This document shows positions 39,602-47,803 of a stretch of 60,000 bases of DNA, one piece after another; position 1 is the stretch's first letter; every line of letters begins with the position of its first letter. The DNA comes from Chrysomallon squamiferum (Eukaryota; Mollusca; Gastropoda; Neomphalida; Peltospiridae). The stretch spans positions 30,808,957 through 30,868,956 of the forward strand of contig CM022665.1 of NCBI GenBank assembly GCA_012295275.1. The letters run 5' to 3'. The translations under genes and the position numbers were made by a program. The notes below the pieces were generated by a model. That model saw nothing but the letters and a program-made list of their open reading frames with translations, had not been told where the DNA came from and ran no database searches.

Positions 39602-39857
39602 TTAAGACGATGATGATGATGATGATGTACCACAATATCGTCATAAGCACCCTGAGGCAGGGCATACAGGTTCACGTCCTATGTCTGAGCCAGTAATGTA
39701 TGGAGAGGATGCACATTCAGAAAAAGAAAAACGTAAAAGTTATCATATGTTTGGTTTCCTCAAGAAGAAAAAAGACAAAGAACACAAAGAACATAAAGAA
39801 CATAAGGAGCATAAAGAACACAAATCTCACAAAGAACATAAAAAAGACAGAGTGTAG
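1149..39857 (+). CDS. SPTBN5: Beta-heavy spectrin (SPTBN5/karst type), 3' part, 58 exons
   Basis: Large membrane-skeleton protein that pairs with alpha-spectrin and crosslinks actin under the plasma membrane; in other animals beta-heavy spectrin is mainly apical in epithelia. Fifty-eight exons with consistent phases join into one open frame of 9,073 nt. They encode the end of one spectrin repeat, 22 full repeats of about 106 residues, a partial repeat with helices A and B only, a charged linker, a PH domain and a basic tail. Conventional beta spectrin has 17 repeats and alpha spectrin has no PH domain, so more than 22 repeats plus PH identifies the beta-heavy class (30 repeats, about 4,100 residues). 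About 1,100-1,200 residues (actin-binding CH domains, SH3, first repeats) must lie upstream. The first exon may begin at 1149 or 1151. Exon coordinates are in the following entries. The family call is firm; the human gene symbol marks orthology only. Confidence 0.93.
1781..1921 (+). repeat. Imperfect CT/GT microsatellite
   Basis: Mixed TCTC and TGTG runs begin about 70 nt after the donor of exon 2, inside an intron. The open frames across this tract are artefacts of the low-complexity sequence. Confidence 0.9.
2539..2577 (-). repeat. C4A4-type repeat; G-quadruplex motif on the minus strand
   Basis: Five C runs (2539-2542, 2547-2549, 2556-2558, 2565-2568, 2573-2577) are separated by spacers of four to seven nt (mostly AAAA or TCAAAA). 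The complementary strand therefore has five G runs of three to five with short loops, which meets the usual quadruplex pattern. It lies 34 nt upstream of the acceptor of spectrin exon 4. Confidence 0.85.
13324..16846 (+). other. Spectrin repeats R11-R13, exons 25-32
   Basis: Exons: end of 13269-13359, then 13613-13768, 14233-14424, 14820-14906, 15263-15381, 15743-15971, 16380-16501, and the start of 16825-16885. R11 (VEGWIDDK) and R12 (VETWIREK) keep the helix A tryptophan, while R13 (DDFNDRVHEK) has lost it. R11 contains LQKHQAFEAE, shared with R3 and R16. These three repeats separate the two homologous blocks. Confidence 0.88.
16847..26761 (+). other. Spectrin repeats, block 2 (R14-R22), exons 32-49
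   Basis: Exons: 16825-16885, 17167-17268, 17738-17926, 18311-18388, 18636-18899, 19257-19403, 19798-20061, 20438-20568, 20872-21058, 22482-22682, 23002-23097, 23306-23440, 23719-23901, 24459-24650, 25309-25464, 25771-25988, 26368-26557, 26675-26773. Every repeat keeps the helix A tryptophan. R16 carries DESYRDPTNLQAKLQKHQAF, a segment typical of spectrin repeats. Many exons have the same length and border as a partner exon in block 1. Confidence 0.9.
21059..22481 (+). other. 1.4 kb spectrin intron
   Basis: Intron between the exon ending LIKKHQ and the exon beginning ALESEI. It is AT-rich; no repeats, exons or other features were recognised. Confidence 0.7.
26762..27913 (+). other. Partial spectrin repeat (R23), tetramerisation half-repeat, exons 49-51
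   Basis: Exons 50 and 51 are 27133-27315 and 27791-27913. The segment has helix A (VEAWIHLREPLL) and helix B (EELLRRHADFEKTV) but no spectrin-type helix C. It runs instead into the charged helix VRREKDRVDELRRKEQD. In beta spectrins the C-terminal A-B half-repeat binds the lone helix C at the N-terminus of alpha spectrin to form tetramers. The LREPLL and GESIEAVEELLRRH wording closely resembles repeat 17 of conventional beta spectrins. Assignment as the tetramer site is by family knowledge. Confidence 0.85.
27914..32685 (+). other. 4.8 kb spectrin intron, the largest in the gene
   Basis: This intron lies between the exon ending ILE at 27913 and the exon starting ERKREE at 32686. It is very AT-rich, with A/T runs at about 28916-28936, 29682-29701 and 31528-31551. 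It contains a retroelement remnant at about 30440-30840. No additional in-frame exon was recognised. Confidence 0.75.
30440..30840 (+). mobile_element. Decayed DIRS-like retroelement fragment (RT / RNase H region)
   Basis: A 400 bp island of more balanced base composition inside the largest spectrin intron. The frame starting at 30465 encodes NITFLKLFPVLVALTIW, then FHIDNEAVV and KKTSKCPMVM. This order (LFPVLVAL..W, then F.xDN.AVV, then KxTSKxP.VM) is the RNase H part of the polymerase of tyrosine-recombinase (DIRS-type) retroelements as I know it. A TGA stops the frame at about 30741, after which weakly similar coding continues. No terminal repeats, recombinase or gag were seen, so this is a truncated dead copy. 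It could instead derive from another element with a related RT/RNase H. No function is expected. Confidence 0.65.
32686..33881 (+). other. Spectrin linker between half-repeat and PH domain, exons 52-53
   Basis: Exon 52 is 32686-32771 and exon 53 is 33350-34008. Exon 52 encodes a highly charged helix (ERKREEDQRKAREVLLRR) ending in an acidic stretch. The first part of exon 53 is rich in Ser, Pro, Glu and Lys and contains short basic/serine motifs such as RTASFNIRRRTRSFK. This disordered character is usual for the segment before the PH domain in beta spectrins. The RTAS and RTRS motifs look like sites for basophilic kinases, which is inference only. Confidence 0.85.
33882..34555 (+). other. PH domain of beta-heavy spectrin, exons 53-54
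   Basis: The coding segments are 33882-34008 and 34367-34555. The domain opens with MEGFLFRKHEL, followed by a basic loop GGKKAAIRNWKNFYTVLFG. It continues with CEVATDYTKKKNVLRLRL, GAEFLLEAGSAEEMNEW and closes with QKKIMYYA. This order (first strand with EGxLxRK, Lys-rich loop, RxWxxxxxVL, C-terminal helix with the invariant Trp) is the beta-spectrin PH fold. Family members bind phosphoinositides through the basic loops. The intron splits the domain after KDKE in phase 1. Confidence 0.92.
35299..38390 (+). other. 3.1 kb spectrin intron or alternative 3' UTR
   Basis: This AT-rich interval separates tail exons 55 and 56. AATAAA hexamers at 35795-35800 and 35805-35810 lie about 490 nt after the in-frame read-through stop at 35312, so a shorter transcript could end here. 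Such hexamers arise by chance in AT-rich DNA. No further exon was recognised. Confidence 0.5.
39567..39599 (+). repeat. ATT microsatellite next to a splice acceptor
   Basis: About eleven TTA/ATT units end seven nt before the first base of the last spectrin exon (39607), replacing a normal pyrimidine tract. The exon itself opens with a GAT run coding for aspartate. Confidence 0.9.
39777..39839 (+). repeat. Coding 9-bp minisatellite (KEH repeats)
   Basis: Seven 9-nt units encode five KEH, one KSH and one KEH in the spectrin tail. Third-position changes (AAG, GAG, CAC/CAT) show that the units are not all recent copies. Confidence 0.9.
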
Positions 39858-40266
39858 AAATCAGAGAACTTCAGAAATGTTCTAGTTGTTTAACATGTTG
39901 ATCATCGTTCAGTTTTAGTGTGATTTCCAACATGTTCTTAACTGTAGAAACCTTTCAGTAAATAACATGTTAACTAAAGGAATGATGCAGTTATTTAACA
40001 TTTTGTTAGCTCTAGAAATTTTTCAATTATTTAACACTTTAAAACAAAATCCTTGAAAATCCTTGTGGTGCTGTCAGTATAAATACCAGTAACTTGACAT
40101 TGTTATATGATTATTTAGTAAACAAGTGCTATTTTACTTATTAGTAAGGCAGCTAGTGAAAAAAGGTTGGTGTTTTTCTTTGTTGGATTCTTTTTTAAAA
40201 TAATCTTATTGATTATAATGGTTTTCCTAAAACAATGTATGCTTGCAGTTTTATTATTAATGTTTG

Positions 40267-40291
40267 TTATTATTATTATTATTATTATTAC

Positions 40292-40334
<43 letters not shown>
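40267..40334 (+). repeat. TTA/ATT microsatellite
   Basis: About 22 trinucleotide units with a single CTA interruption. Confidence 0.95.
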
Positions 40335-40636
40335 TAAATTCTTTTGTAATATTTGTAACAGCTTCAAATTATACTGTCAGTATGTTGACAAAAAGTTAAA
40401 TATTAATATATGCTTTGATTTGACAATATAGTTATTGTTTTATTTTTTAAATATTAACTGTTGTTGATAAATTAAGCAGTAATATTAAAACAAAGATTAA
40501 AAGAATGGTATACAGCAGATAAGGACAGATTATTTTTGTTACATATTGAAATACTGGGAATTTCCTTTTGTTTGTACTACATTATTAACACATTATGTTA
40601 GTTGCATGTTATTTAGATCATCTTTATATTTCATAT

Positions 40637-40679
40637 AATAAACTAAAATTACATGTGTGGTGTAATGTCTTGAAATAAA
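40637..40679 (+). terminator. Candidate polyadenylation signals of the spectrin gene
   Basis: AATAAA hexamers at 40637-40642 and 40674-40679 lie about 780-820 nt after the TAG stop. They are plausible, but chance matches are common in this AT-rich DNA. Confidence 0.4.
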
Positions 40680-42290
40680 TGAACAACAAAGAAGGCCAGT
40701 ATTTTTGTATGGCTATAGATATCTCTATTTTTTTAAATGTTTTCAAGAGTCTCGTGAAAAGCATAGTTTGGTGTCATATTTAATATTAAAGACTATATTA
40801 GTTCAGTCTTATATGCATTAGCTTAAAGAATTAAAATTATTATTTAGAAATATAAATTTAAAAAAAAAAAGAAGATTATTATTATTGCTGTAATTATTAT
40901 GAACATTATTTGGATCAGTGTCATATTGGTCACAATGAAAGCAAGTTATCATAGAAATTAAGAAAAATATATGTATCTATATATTATTGTTAATACTTAA
41001 TTTTGTTTTTTAAATCATTTGATTATACCAATGACATTATAATCAGAGATCTGAGTTGTTCAAATGAACACATTTTTTTCATTGTTTATGCCATCTTAAT
41101 ATGTCATCTTTATTTGATCAGATTGAGAAATATTTGTTTAATATCACTGTTAAATTTATTTTTAATTTTAATATATTAAAAAAAAAAGAGAAGGATGATT
41201 AATATTTTGGTTTCTTTATAATAACAATTGAGGGCTTTTGAAACCTGGAATATTTTACTTTATGTAATGGTATATAGTTATATAGTTATTTGTATGAAAT
41301 TTTATAATCTTATAAACTTATTAAAATTAGAACTATTCTATAGATATGTTTTCAATATCTGTAAATATGTTATGACTGATATGCAGTTACATATGTTAAT
41401 CGGTTTAAAATTCTATTGAACTATAACCCAACACTGTCCATATTTTATTTTTCTTCAGAATGTTATTTTTTAAATTATAACTTCATTTTATGTGTGTTAT
41501 TTTATATATATATATATATTCAGAATTTTTTATTTAGTGGAGATATTAATAACCATAAACCTATATCTACTGCATACAAATATCTTTGATATTTAACACT
41601 TCTCTAGTTATGTACCTTTGATATACCCCATCTATCTCTCTCTCTCTGTCTCTGTGTATGTTTTGTTCAGTGTTGCCCTGTTGTTCTTTAATAAGGAAGT
41701 CCAAGTTTCCCTGCTGTAAATTGTTCAAAATCAGTTAATTTCCTTTAAAAGTCAGAGAAATCTATAATTTTTGCTTGACATGTCACCTCAGATGGGAAAT
41801 GACTCAGTGTCATGTCAAGTAGTAAATTTGGCTTTTTTATATTAATATTCAGTTCCATTAACATGTCAGTACATGTGCAGGCAAAGACTGTCATTTTGGC
41901 CATTTCAGAGATGAAAAAAAAGAAGTCAAAAACATGCTGTGCAATTAGTCCAATTAGTCCAGTTAGTCAAATGATTATATACATAACAACTGATGAACTG
42001 ATTCCAAAAACTAAAAATCTGTTTTTAGTTGATTTTCAAACTGCACTGTCTCACTTTTTGTAAGGTTATTATCACACCTAAACATGAGTAACTAACACAT
42101 GGCTTCAAAAATGTGGTTCAAAAATTAAAATAGAATATTGTTCAACCATTGTACACCTACCTTATATTTTTTCATAAGAAACGTTCTTTCTTTCTCCATA
42201 TTCTATATAAATCACTATGTTTTCATGAAGCAACTGAATTAAGCTTTTAAAAAACTGCCAAATTGAATTTTACTCATTTGTCATTTGCTT

Positions 42291-42358
42291 TTATTATTAT
42301 TATTATTATTGTTGTTGTTATTATTATTATTATTTTTATTATTACTATTATTATTATT
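42291..42358 (+). repeat. ATT/GTT compound microsatellite
   Basis: TTA units interrupted by three GTT units and one ACT. Confidence 0.9.
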
Positions 42359-42506
42359 CATTTATGCTACATCAGATTGTTTTTTTATTTTACCTTGTTA
42401 AGATGATGACTATTTGATGTTAAATGAATATCAAGTTATGTTTAAACAAGATTAACTCGTTTGATCTTTTGTTTATTGCTTGTAGGTAACATTTACTATA
42501 TGTCTG

Positions 42507-42530
42507 TATATATATATATATATATATATT
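42507..42530 (+). repeat. TA dinucleotide repeat
   Basis: About twelve TA units in non-coding DNA. Confidence 0.9.
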
Positions 42531-45500
42531 AAAATTAAATATCTTACGATATTTAATAAATTCTTATATGTTAAATATATATCTTGCATAATTTACAATA
42601 TATCCACTACTGTTTTGTATGTAGTTTCTAATAGACAATTTATTGTGATTTGGAATTATGTAGATGTTTTGTTTTACAAATTTAAAAGGGTCCTATGTAT
42701 GCTGTGTTGTAATATGTATAAAGTCCGTTTCAGTAGGTTAATTTTTTTTTATTAATTAGTACTTTTCAATTTAATTGTTTTTATTATTATTATTATTTAT
42801 TTTTCATTTCTTTCAAACTGAAATATATTATTATCTACAGATGGATTTATAAGGAATTTTGAACCCTTGAAATTCCTTACCAGTAGCAGTGTGTACATCA
42901 CCCATACTAAAATATGAAAAAAGCACCTGTTTAAAAATGTATTTTTGCAAATGTTTTTTTTTTTTTTTTTACAATTATAATCTCTTAAAATTCATTTATA
43001 TATATATATAAATTATATTTCTAATGTATGCTGATGGACCCAAAACACTTGAGTTAAGAAATTGTTGCTGTACAAACAGTTGTGGCTTATACAGATTTCA
43101 CCATATCGCCTAACACAGCCGTCCAGAGTACGAACCATCCCATAAAAGTCCTTCCAATAATACTGTGAGTTCTTCCATCCCCAAGTTCTTCATAATTACA
43201 TTGTTTTCCAATTTTATACTCTTTTTTTTCCCCTTTTATTGGAAGGAATGGAAATAAAGTTGAATTATGAACTTTATAATGCAAAAGTAAAGTAATGCAT
43301 TCTTAAAAAAAATTGAAGTGTTTTATCACACTTCATTCCTTCAAAAATCCAACACAAAAAAAAAGTATATATAGTGGTCTTCCATTTTGTTGGTTCCAGA
43401 TACCTTCCTTATTGCTTTTACTGCTTCTTCTTTTGGTAATTTAGAAAATGGATGTTTTGTTTGCTAAAACATTATGGCTAAATTTAAATTTATATGCAGG
43501 AGTTGCATTATTTTCTACAGTATTTTGGAATTGTTTTTGAATAAATGTAAATGTTTCTTTCGTTTAAAATATTAATAGGATTTCGATATTTATATATATT
43601 TCTAAATGTGTTAAACAAATGGTAATTTTGTTAAATATTAAATTTTCTCAAATGCTTGTCACTGCCAGTTTCAAGGTCACATGTGTCTTGTAGGACTATA
43701 AATTAAGACAGTAATACTGAAAAAATGAACATTCATTATAATATAAAAAAAATTAAAAAAGAAAGAAAAAGAAAACAATATAAATTATTAATAATAAACA
43801 TGTGACAAAAATCATTTTAATTTTCTTTTAACAGCTCATAACAGAATTAAAGAAATATATATTGATAATGGTCACATTAAAATTTAAAAAAAAGTTATAT
43901 TGGCCTACTTACACAGTATGTAATACTGAACTTTTATGATTCCAGTTGTTTTCTTTTTTAGTTTATCCATAATGAGATTTTAGTTATTGTACTTAAATTT
44001 ACAAATGGTACACATTTTGTTTCCCTTTGTAACAGATTTTTTGCTTTTCTAATTTTAATTTACTAATTTCCTTTAATCTGCTGTTGTCATTTTGTGTAAA
44101 TGTTTTTGCACTAATAATATGCAATTTATCATAAATGATTCCATGATACTTTTGAATTAACAAGTACAGCAGTACTTTAACAATGAATTATATTATGGGC
44201 ATATGTCTCATTTATATAATGTTTCTCAACAAAAGAATTTTGTTTGTTTTTTGTAGATTATATATCTACAGTTTAATTCATTATCTGTTTCAGATATCTA
44301 AATATTAACATATTTCTACAAATTACTTTTTAATTATCATAGTTCAATTTCAATGTACATTTTAACTCTTACAGCTGCAAAAAGATTAAAAATGGAATGT
44401 TTGTTGTTTTTCACACTTACTGTTTTTCACATTATTTTGAAAAATAAAACATTCCAAGTGCTTGTTGCTTAGGCTATTATAAACATACTTATTCAAGAAA
44501 ATGGATTATTCTTCGTACATAACAGGACTGACTATCTGAATGGAAAATTCTAAACATAAAAATGTAAATAGAGGTGCATATTAAAATTTGAGACTAATAG
44601 AAAAGAAATTTTAATTTTCTTTCTTTTTTTCTTTTTTTTTTTTTAATTGTATTTAGTCTGCATATAGATAACTAAAACTGGAATGTATATTGTTTTCAAA
44701 TTGAAAACAGTTTGCCAGTAGATAACATTAATGAAAACAGCTGGTAATATGTGGGACCATTCTAGGAAATGTATAAATAATATAGTGAGTGAGTATCATC
44801 AAAATGAATTTTTAAACATGGATCATGACATTTTTGTCTCTAATAAAATAATTATTTGATAATGGAAATATATATAAACTATTATTTAAATATATAACAA
44901 ATAAATATATGCATATATATGTTTTTGTTATTTGTTTTGATGTTATATTGGTATTCATATTTCATATAATTTATTTATTTGTGTTGTGGGATGTTTAATT
45001 TATTTGTAGTATTGTTCTCATGTTTAATTTCATTAGTAAATTGTTCAGAATAAATTGAAAATATTGATCTGAGAAGTATTTTCACATGACATCCTTCCAC
45101 TGTCCAATTTTTTTTTTTTTTTTTTTTTTAAATATATTTATATTTTTAAATATCATTTATCCTCAGAAAATAAATTTCCTTTTCTCCTTATCCAGAACAG
45201 CTTCCTTGACTAATATTGCTGTATCCATTGGGAAGTTTCAAGAGAAAATCCAGAGCTGAATGCTGTCACATGTTTTTCTTTAAGCTAAATTTCAGATTTA
45301 TTGTATTAGAATATTGTGAATAATTTACAGATCATGTTCATCATCAGTAATCTGTGGACAGTTAAGGTTATAACTAATGGAAAATAATAATAAATAAATA
45401 AATTATAAATGATATAATGTTCACTACAACATACAGTTCTATCAGAAATACTTCTACAAATCATAAAATTTGATGCCAGTTTTTCTCAATAGTCCCTTGT

Positions 45501-45541
45501 TTATTTTTAAAACAAACAGCAGACAGGAAATACAAATCAAT

Positions 45542-45547
45542 TTTATT
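45542..45547 (-). terminator. Polyadenylation signal of the Kunitz gene
   Basis: AATAAA on the minus strand, about 45 nt beyond the TAA stop codon of the Kunitz gene. Confidence 0.6.
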
Positions 45548-45591
45548 AATTTAGGAATGCAAGTAAAAGGAAAAATAAAGCATTAATATAT

Positions 45592-46089
45592 TTATTCCCA
45601 TTCACATGTCTCCACACATTCCAGTCTTGTTTTGAAATTGTTACTGTTTCCTCCACAGCCTCCATACTCAAAACTCAAACATCGCCTCATTTGAAAACTG
45701 TAGAAATAGCGAGTTTCTACTCCATCACATGGGCCTTTGTCCATTGGTTCCTGACAGTCTGAAAACGACAACAAAATTAGCTCCGTTAGTATTTGTCACA
45801 AATACTTCAGCACAGATGGAGTTGGTTATCTCTGAGACACTGAGATGAAGGAACATGGGGATGTTGTAGAAAACAGATATACTGTGGGTACATGTATTCT
45901 TTTATGTTTGTGTACGTGTATGTGTATGTGTATGTGTGCAAGAATGAGAGAGTGTTGTGTAATTCAGTTCTCAGTTTTATTATTTTATAAATTCCTTGAA
46001 ATCATCTTACCATGAGGACTTTGAAAAATGGCAGATTCCAAAATGCCACAGGCCACAAAGATAAATAAAACAAATCTAAATGAAGACAT
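45592..46089 (-). CDS. Secreted single-domain Kunitz (BPTI-type) protein, 81 residues, two exons
   Basis: Exon 1 is 46011-46089 (ATG at 46087-46089) and exon 2 is 45592-45758 (stop TAA at 45592-45594), joined in phase 1 across a 252 bp GT-AG intron. Exon 1 encodes a signal peptide (MSSFRFVLFIFVACGILESA). Exon 2 encodes a complete Kunitz domain with Cys28, 37, 53, 61, 74 and 78. The spacings of 8, 15, 7, 12 and 3 are exactly canonical, with the GPC, RYFY, YGGC and NNF motifs. The fold usually inhibits serine proteases; some members are venom neurotoxins or have other roles. Here the P1 position, right after Cys37, is Asp38, which does not suit inhibition of trypsin- or chymotrypsin-like enzymes. 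The target is therefore unknown. Nothing in the sequence says whether it is a toxin. Confidence 0.92.
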
Positions 46090-47058
46090 GTTCTTTTAAA
46101 ACCCTGAAATGGTTTTTTAAAGTATAAAAGAAGAAAATCTGAAATAAAAACAGCAATAATAATTTTAAAAATTTAAGATCTTATATTCAGAATGTTAGAA
46201 AACAAATGTATTTATTAAGATAAATAATATTTGTACATCTAGTAAAATATCTTTTAATACATTCAGATTTGAGAAATAAATGCTGTCATTTTTTCAATAT
46301 CTCCTATTCATATAAAGATACACCCAATTTTATAATTAATAGTAATTTTTTAGTATGTTGGTCTGGGGAAATGGCATTTATTCCCTGATTGTGACCAATT
46401 TGTGATCTTTGGAACAGAATTATTCTTGTAGGTTTATTGGTCAGACTATTTCAATTTTTTCAGCCCTAAGAATGTGTTCATTTCTGTTTGAAACTTAATT
46501 TTTATTTATTATCTGAAAAGCATTATTACCAAAAGTAGCTACTTACTACACAAATCCGTTATCTCTTTAGGTCACAACAAAATGGCAAACAAAAAACATG
46601 TGAACAGCAATGTGTTTTGTGGATGAGTCCATTATATATATATATTTTTTTCATATGCTAATTATATTGTGATAATTTTTATTGTATCTTTCTGATTTGC
46701 AGGCACCCAGATAGTGATTTCTTTCAATGAACAAACAAACACTTACAGTTAATATAAAAACAACAAAAATATAACATGCCATTGTGATGAGATAAATACC
46801 TATCAATAGAAAGTGTTTCATGCTGTTTAAGAAGAAAATGAATGGATTAGTCATAGGATTGGCTCTCCTTTCTGCAGATAGTTTTATGATGTTTTTACAA
46901 ACATTTGTGGCATGCACTTCCCTGTCTAAATGATTCCTTGCTGATAACTGACAGAAATTAGTCACTTCAATTATTATTGTAAACTGAAACTGTAATCTTA
47001 TTTGTCATAAAAACACAAAAACACTCATGTACTTTTTCACATTCCAAAAAATAGTAGT

Positions 47059-47089
<31 letters not shown>

Positions 47090-47456
47090 TCTGTAATTAT
47101 TGATTCCGCCACTGCATTGATGAGGACAGGAATACCGCCAGGATTTTTTGTTACTGAGGGCCAACACATAAACAATTCCAGTTTGTAAATATGTACAGTG
47201 CAGTCAAATGTTAAAACCAGCAAATTTGTCAATGACGTTATTTGGATGGCAGCTGCAATCACTGGCATTAATTTAACTTTTCTCAAACTGATATTCTTTT
47301 GAATAGATTTATTTTGTTTCCAAACATACCCATTTACTAGCAAAGAACAAATACAGTGAATTTATATAATGCAAAAATAACACCAAAAAAAAAGAAAAAA
47401 AAAAAAAGAAGAAGAGCAAAAAAGAAACTCAAGACAAACAAGAGAATATTCAACTT
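46090..47456. other. Intergenic region between the Kunitz and MED17 genes
   Basis: No gene was recognised. It contains a TA repeat at about 47062-47089 and a short block, 47092-47340, of more balanced composition with open frames on the minus strand that match no family I know. The Kunitz promoter should lie just above 46089; no clear TATA box was seen. A CAG just upstream of its ATG could be a 5' UTR splice acceptor. Confidence 0.5.
47062..47089 (+). repeat. TA dinucleotide repeat
   Basis: About fourteen TA units, immediately followed by the more balanced block at 47092-47340. Confidence 0.9.
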
Positions 47457-47466
47457 TTTATTTATT
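47457..47466 (-). terminator. Candidate polyadenylation signal of MED17
   Basis: Two overlapping AATAAA hexamers on the minus strand, about 340 nt beyond the MED17 stop codon. Confidence 0.45.
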
Positions 47467-47803
47467 CTAAATATTTTGCATCCACAAGATGCGACGTATA
47501 TTCTGACATCATGTAACTAACCTGATAGTTGTCACATTTTAATGGAGGTGTGTTCTAGGTAGTTTCTAAACCCACATTAACCACCTCCCTCCAAATTATT
47601 TGCAGAACATTCTGAGTAAGTCCTTAATTGCCTTTTGTGCATAAAATAAATCTCAGAATTTTTAAATTTTAGTTAATTTTTTTGGTTTGGAAGTATTTCA
47701 GAGATGATGTCACATTTGAACAAATGAATTTAAAAATATCAAATCATTCATACTTTTTTTGAGTTTGTGGGGAATTTGGTGGGGTTCTCCCCTCCCCACT
47801 TCA

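Larger units (their letters stand above)
35227..39857 (+). other. C-terminal tail of beta-heavy spectrin, exons 55-58, possibly alternatively spliced
   Basis: Exons: 35227-35298, 38391-38690, 39243-39323, 39607-39857. All junctions are phase 1, and exons 55-57 are 72, 300 and 81 nt, so any of them can be skipped without shifting the frame. Reading through the exon 55 donor gives GDFC and a stop at 35310-35312; reading through the exon 56 donor gives GRIF and a stop at 38702-38704. The last exon encodes an aspartate run, then MFGFLKKKKDK, then seven KxH triplets (five KEH, one KSH, one KEH), and ends KKDRV. A final F-x-F-x-KKKK-like motif also ends conventional beta spectrins. The stop codon is TAG at 39855-39857. 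Confidence 0.8.
39858..45541. other. 3' UTR of spectrin and intergenic DNA
   Basis: No gene was recognised. The stretch holds ATT microsatellites (about 40267-40334 and 42291-42358), a TA repeat (about 42507-42530), a CT run near 41633-41652 and several T runs (for example 45109-45130). Small open frames such as 41812-42063 have no recognisable domain. Confidence 0.6.

Noticed and set aside
1149-39857. Identification as conventional beta spectrin or alpha spectrin
   Set aside because: More than 22 repeats upstream of the half-repeat exceed the 17 of conventional beta spectrin, and alpha spectrin has no PH domain and no C-terminal half-repeat of this type. All exons join in one frame, so two adjacent genes are unlikely.
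39700-39885. Lys-rich frame beginning at 39700
   Set aside because: It is the +1 frame of the last spectrin exon; the true frame, fixed by the splice phase, reads the KEH repeats and ends at 39857.
46651-47343. Two minus-strand open frames of about 105-112 codons with hydrophobic stretches
   Set aside because: No recognisable domain, one runs through a TA repeat, no convincing splice context. Kept only as an unclassified block.
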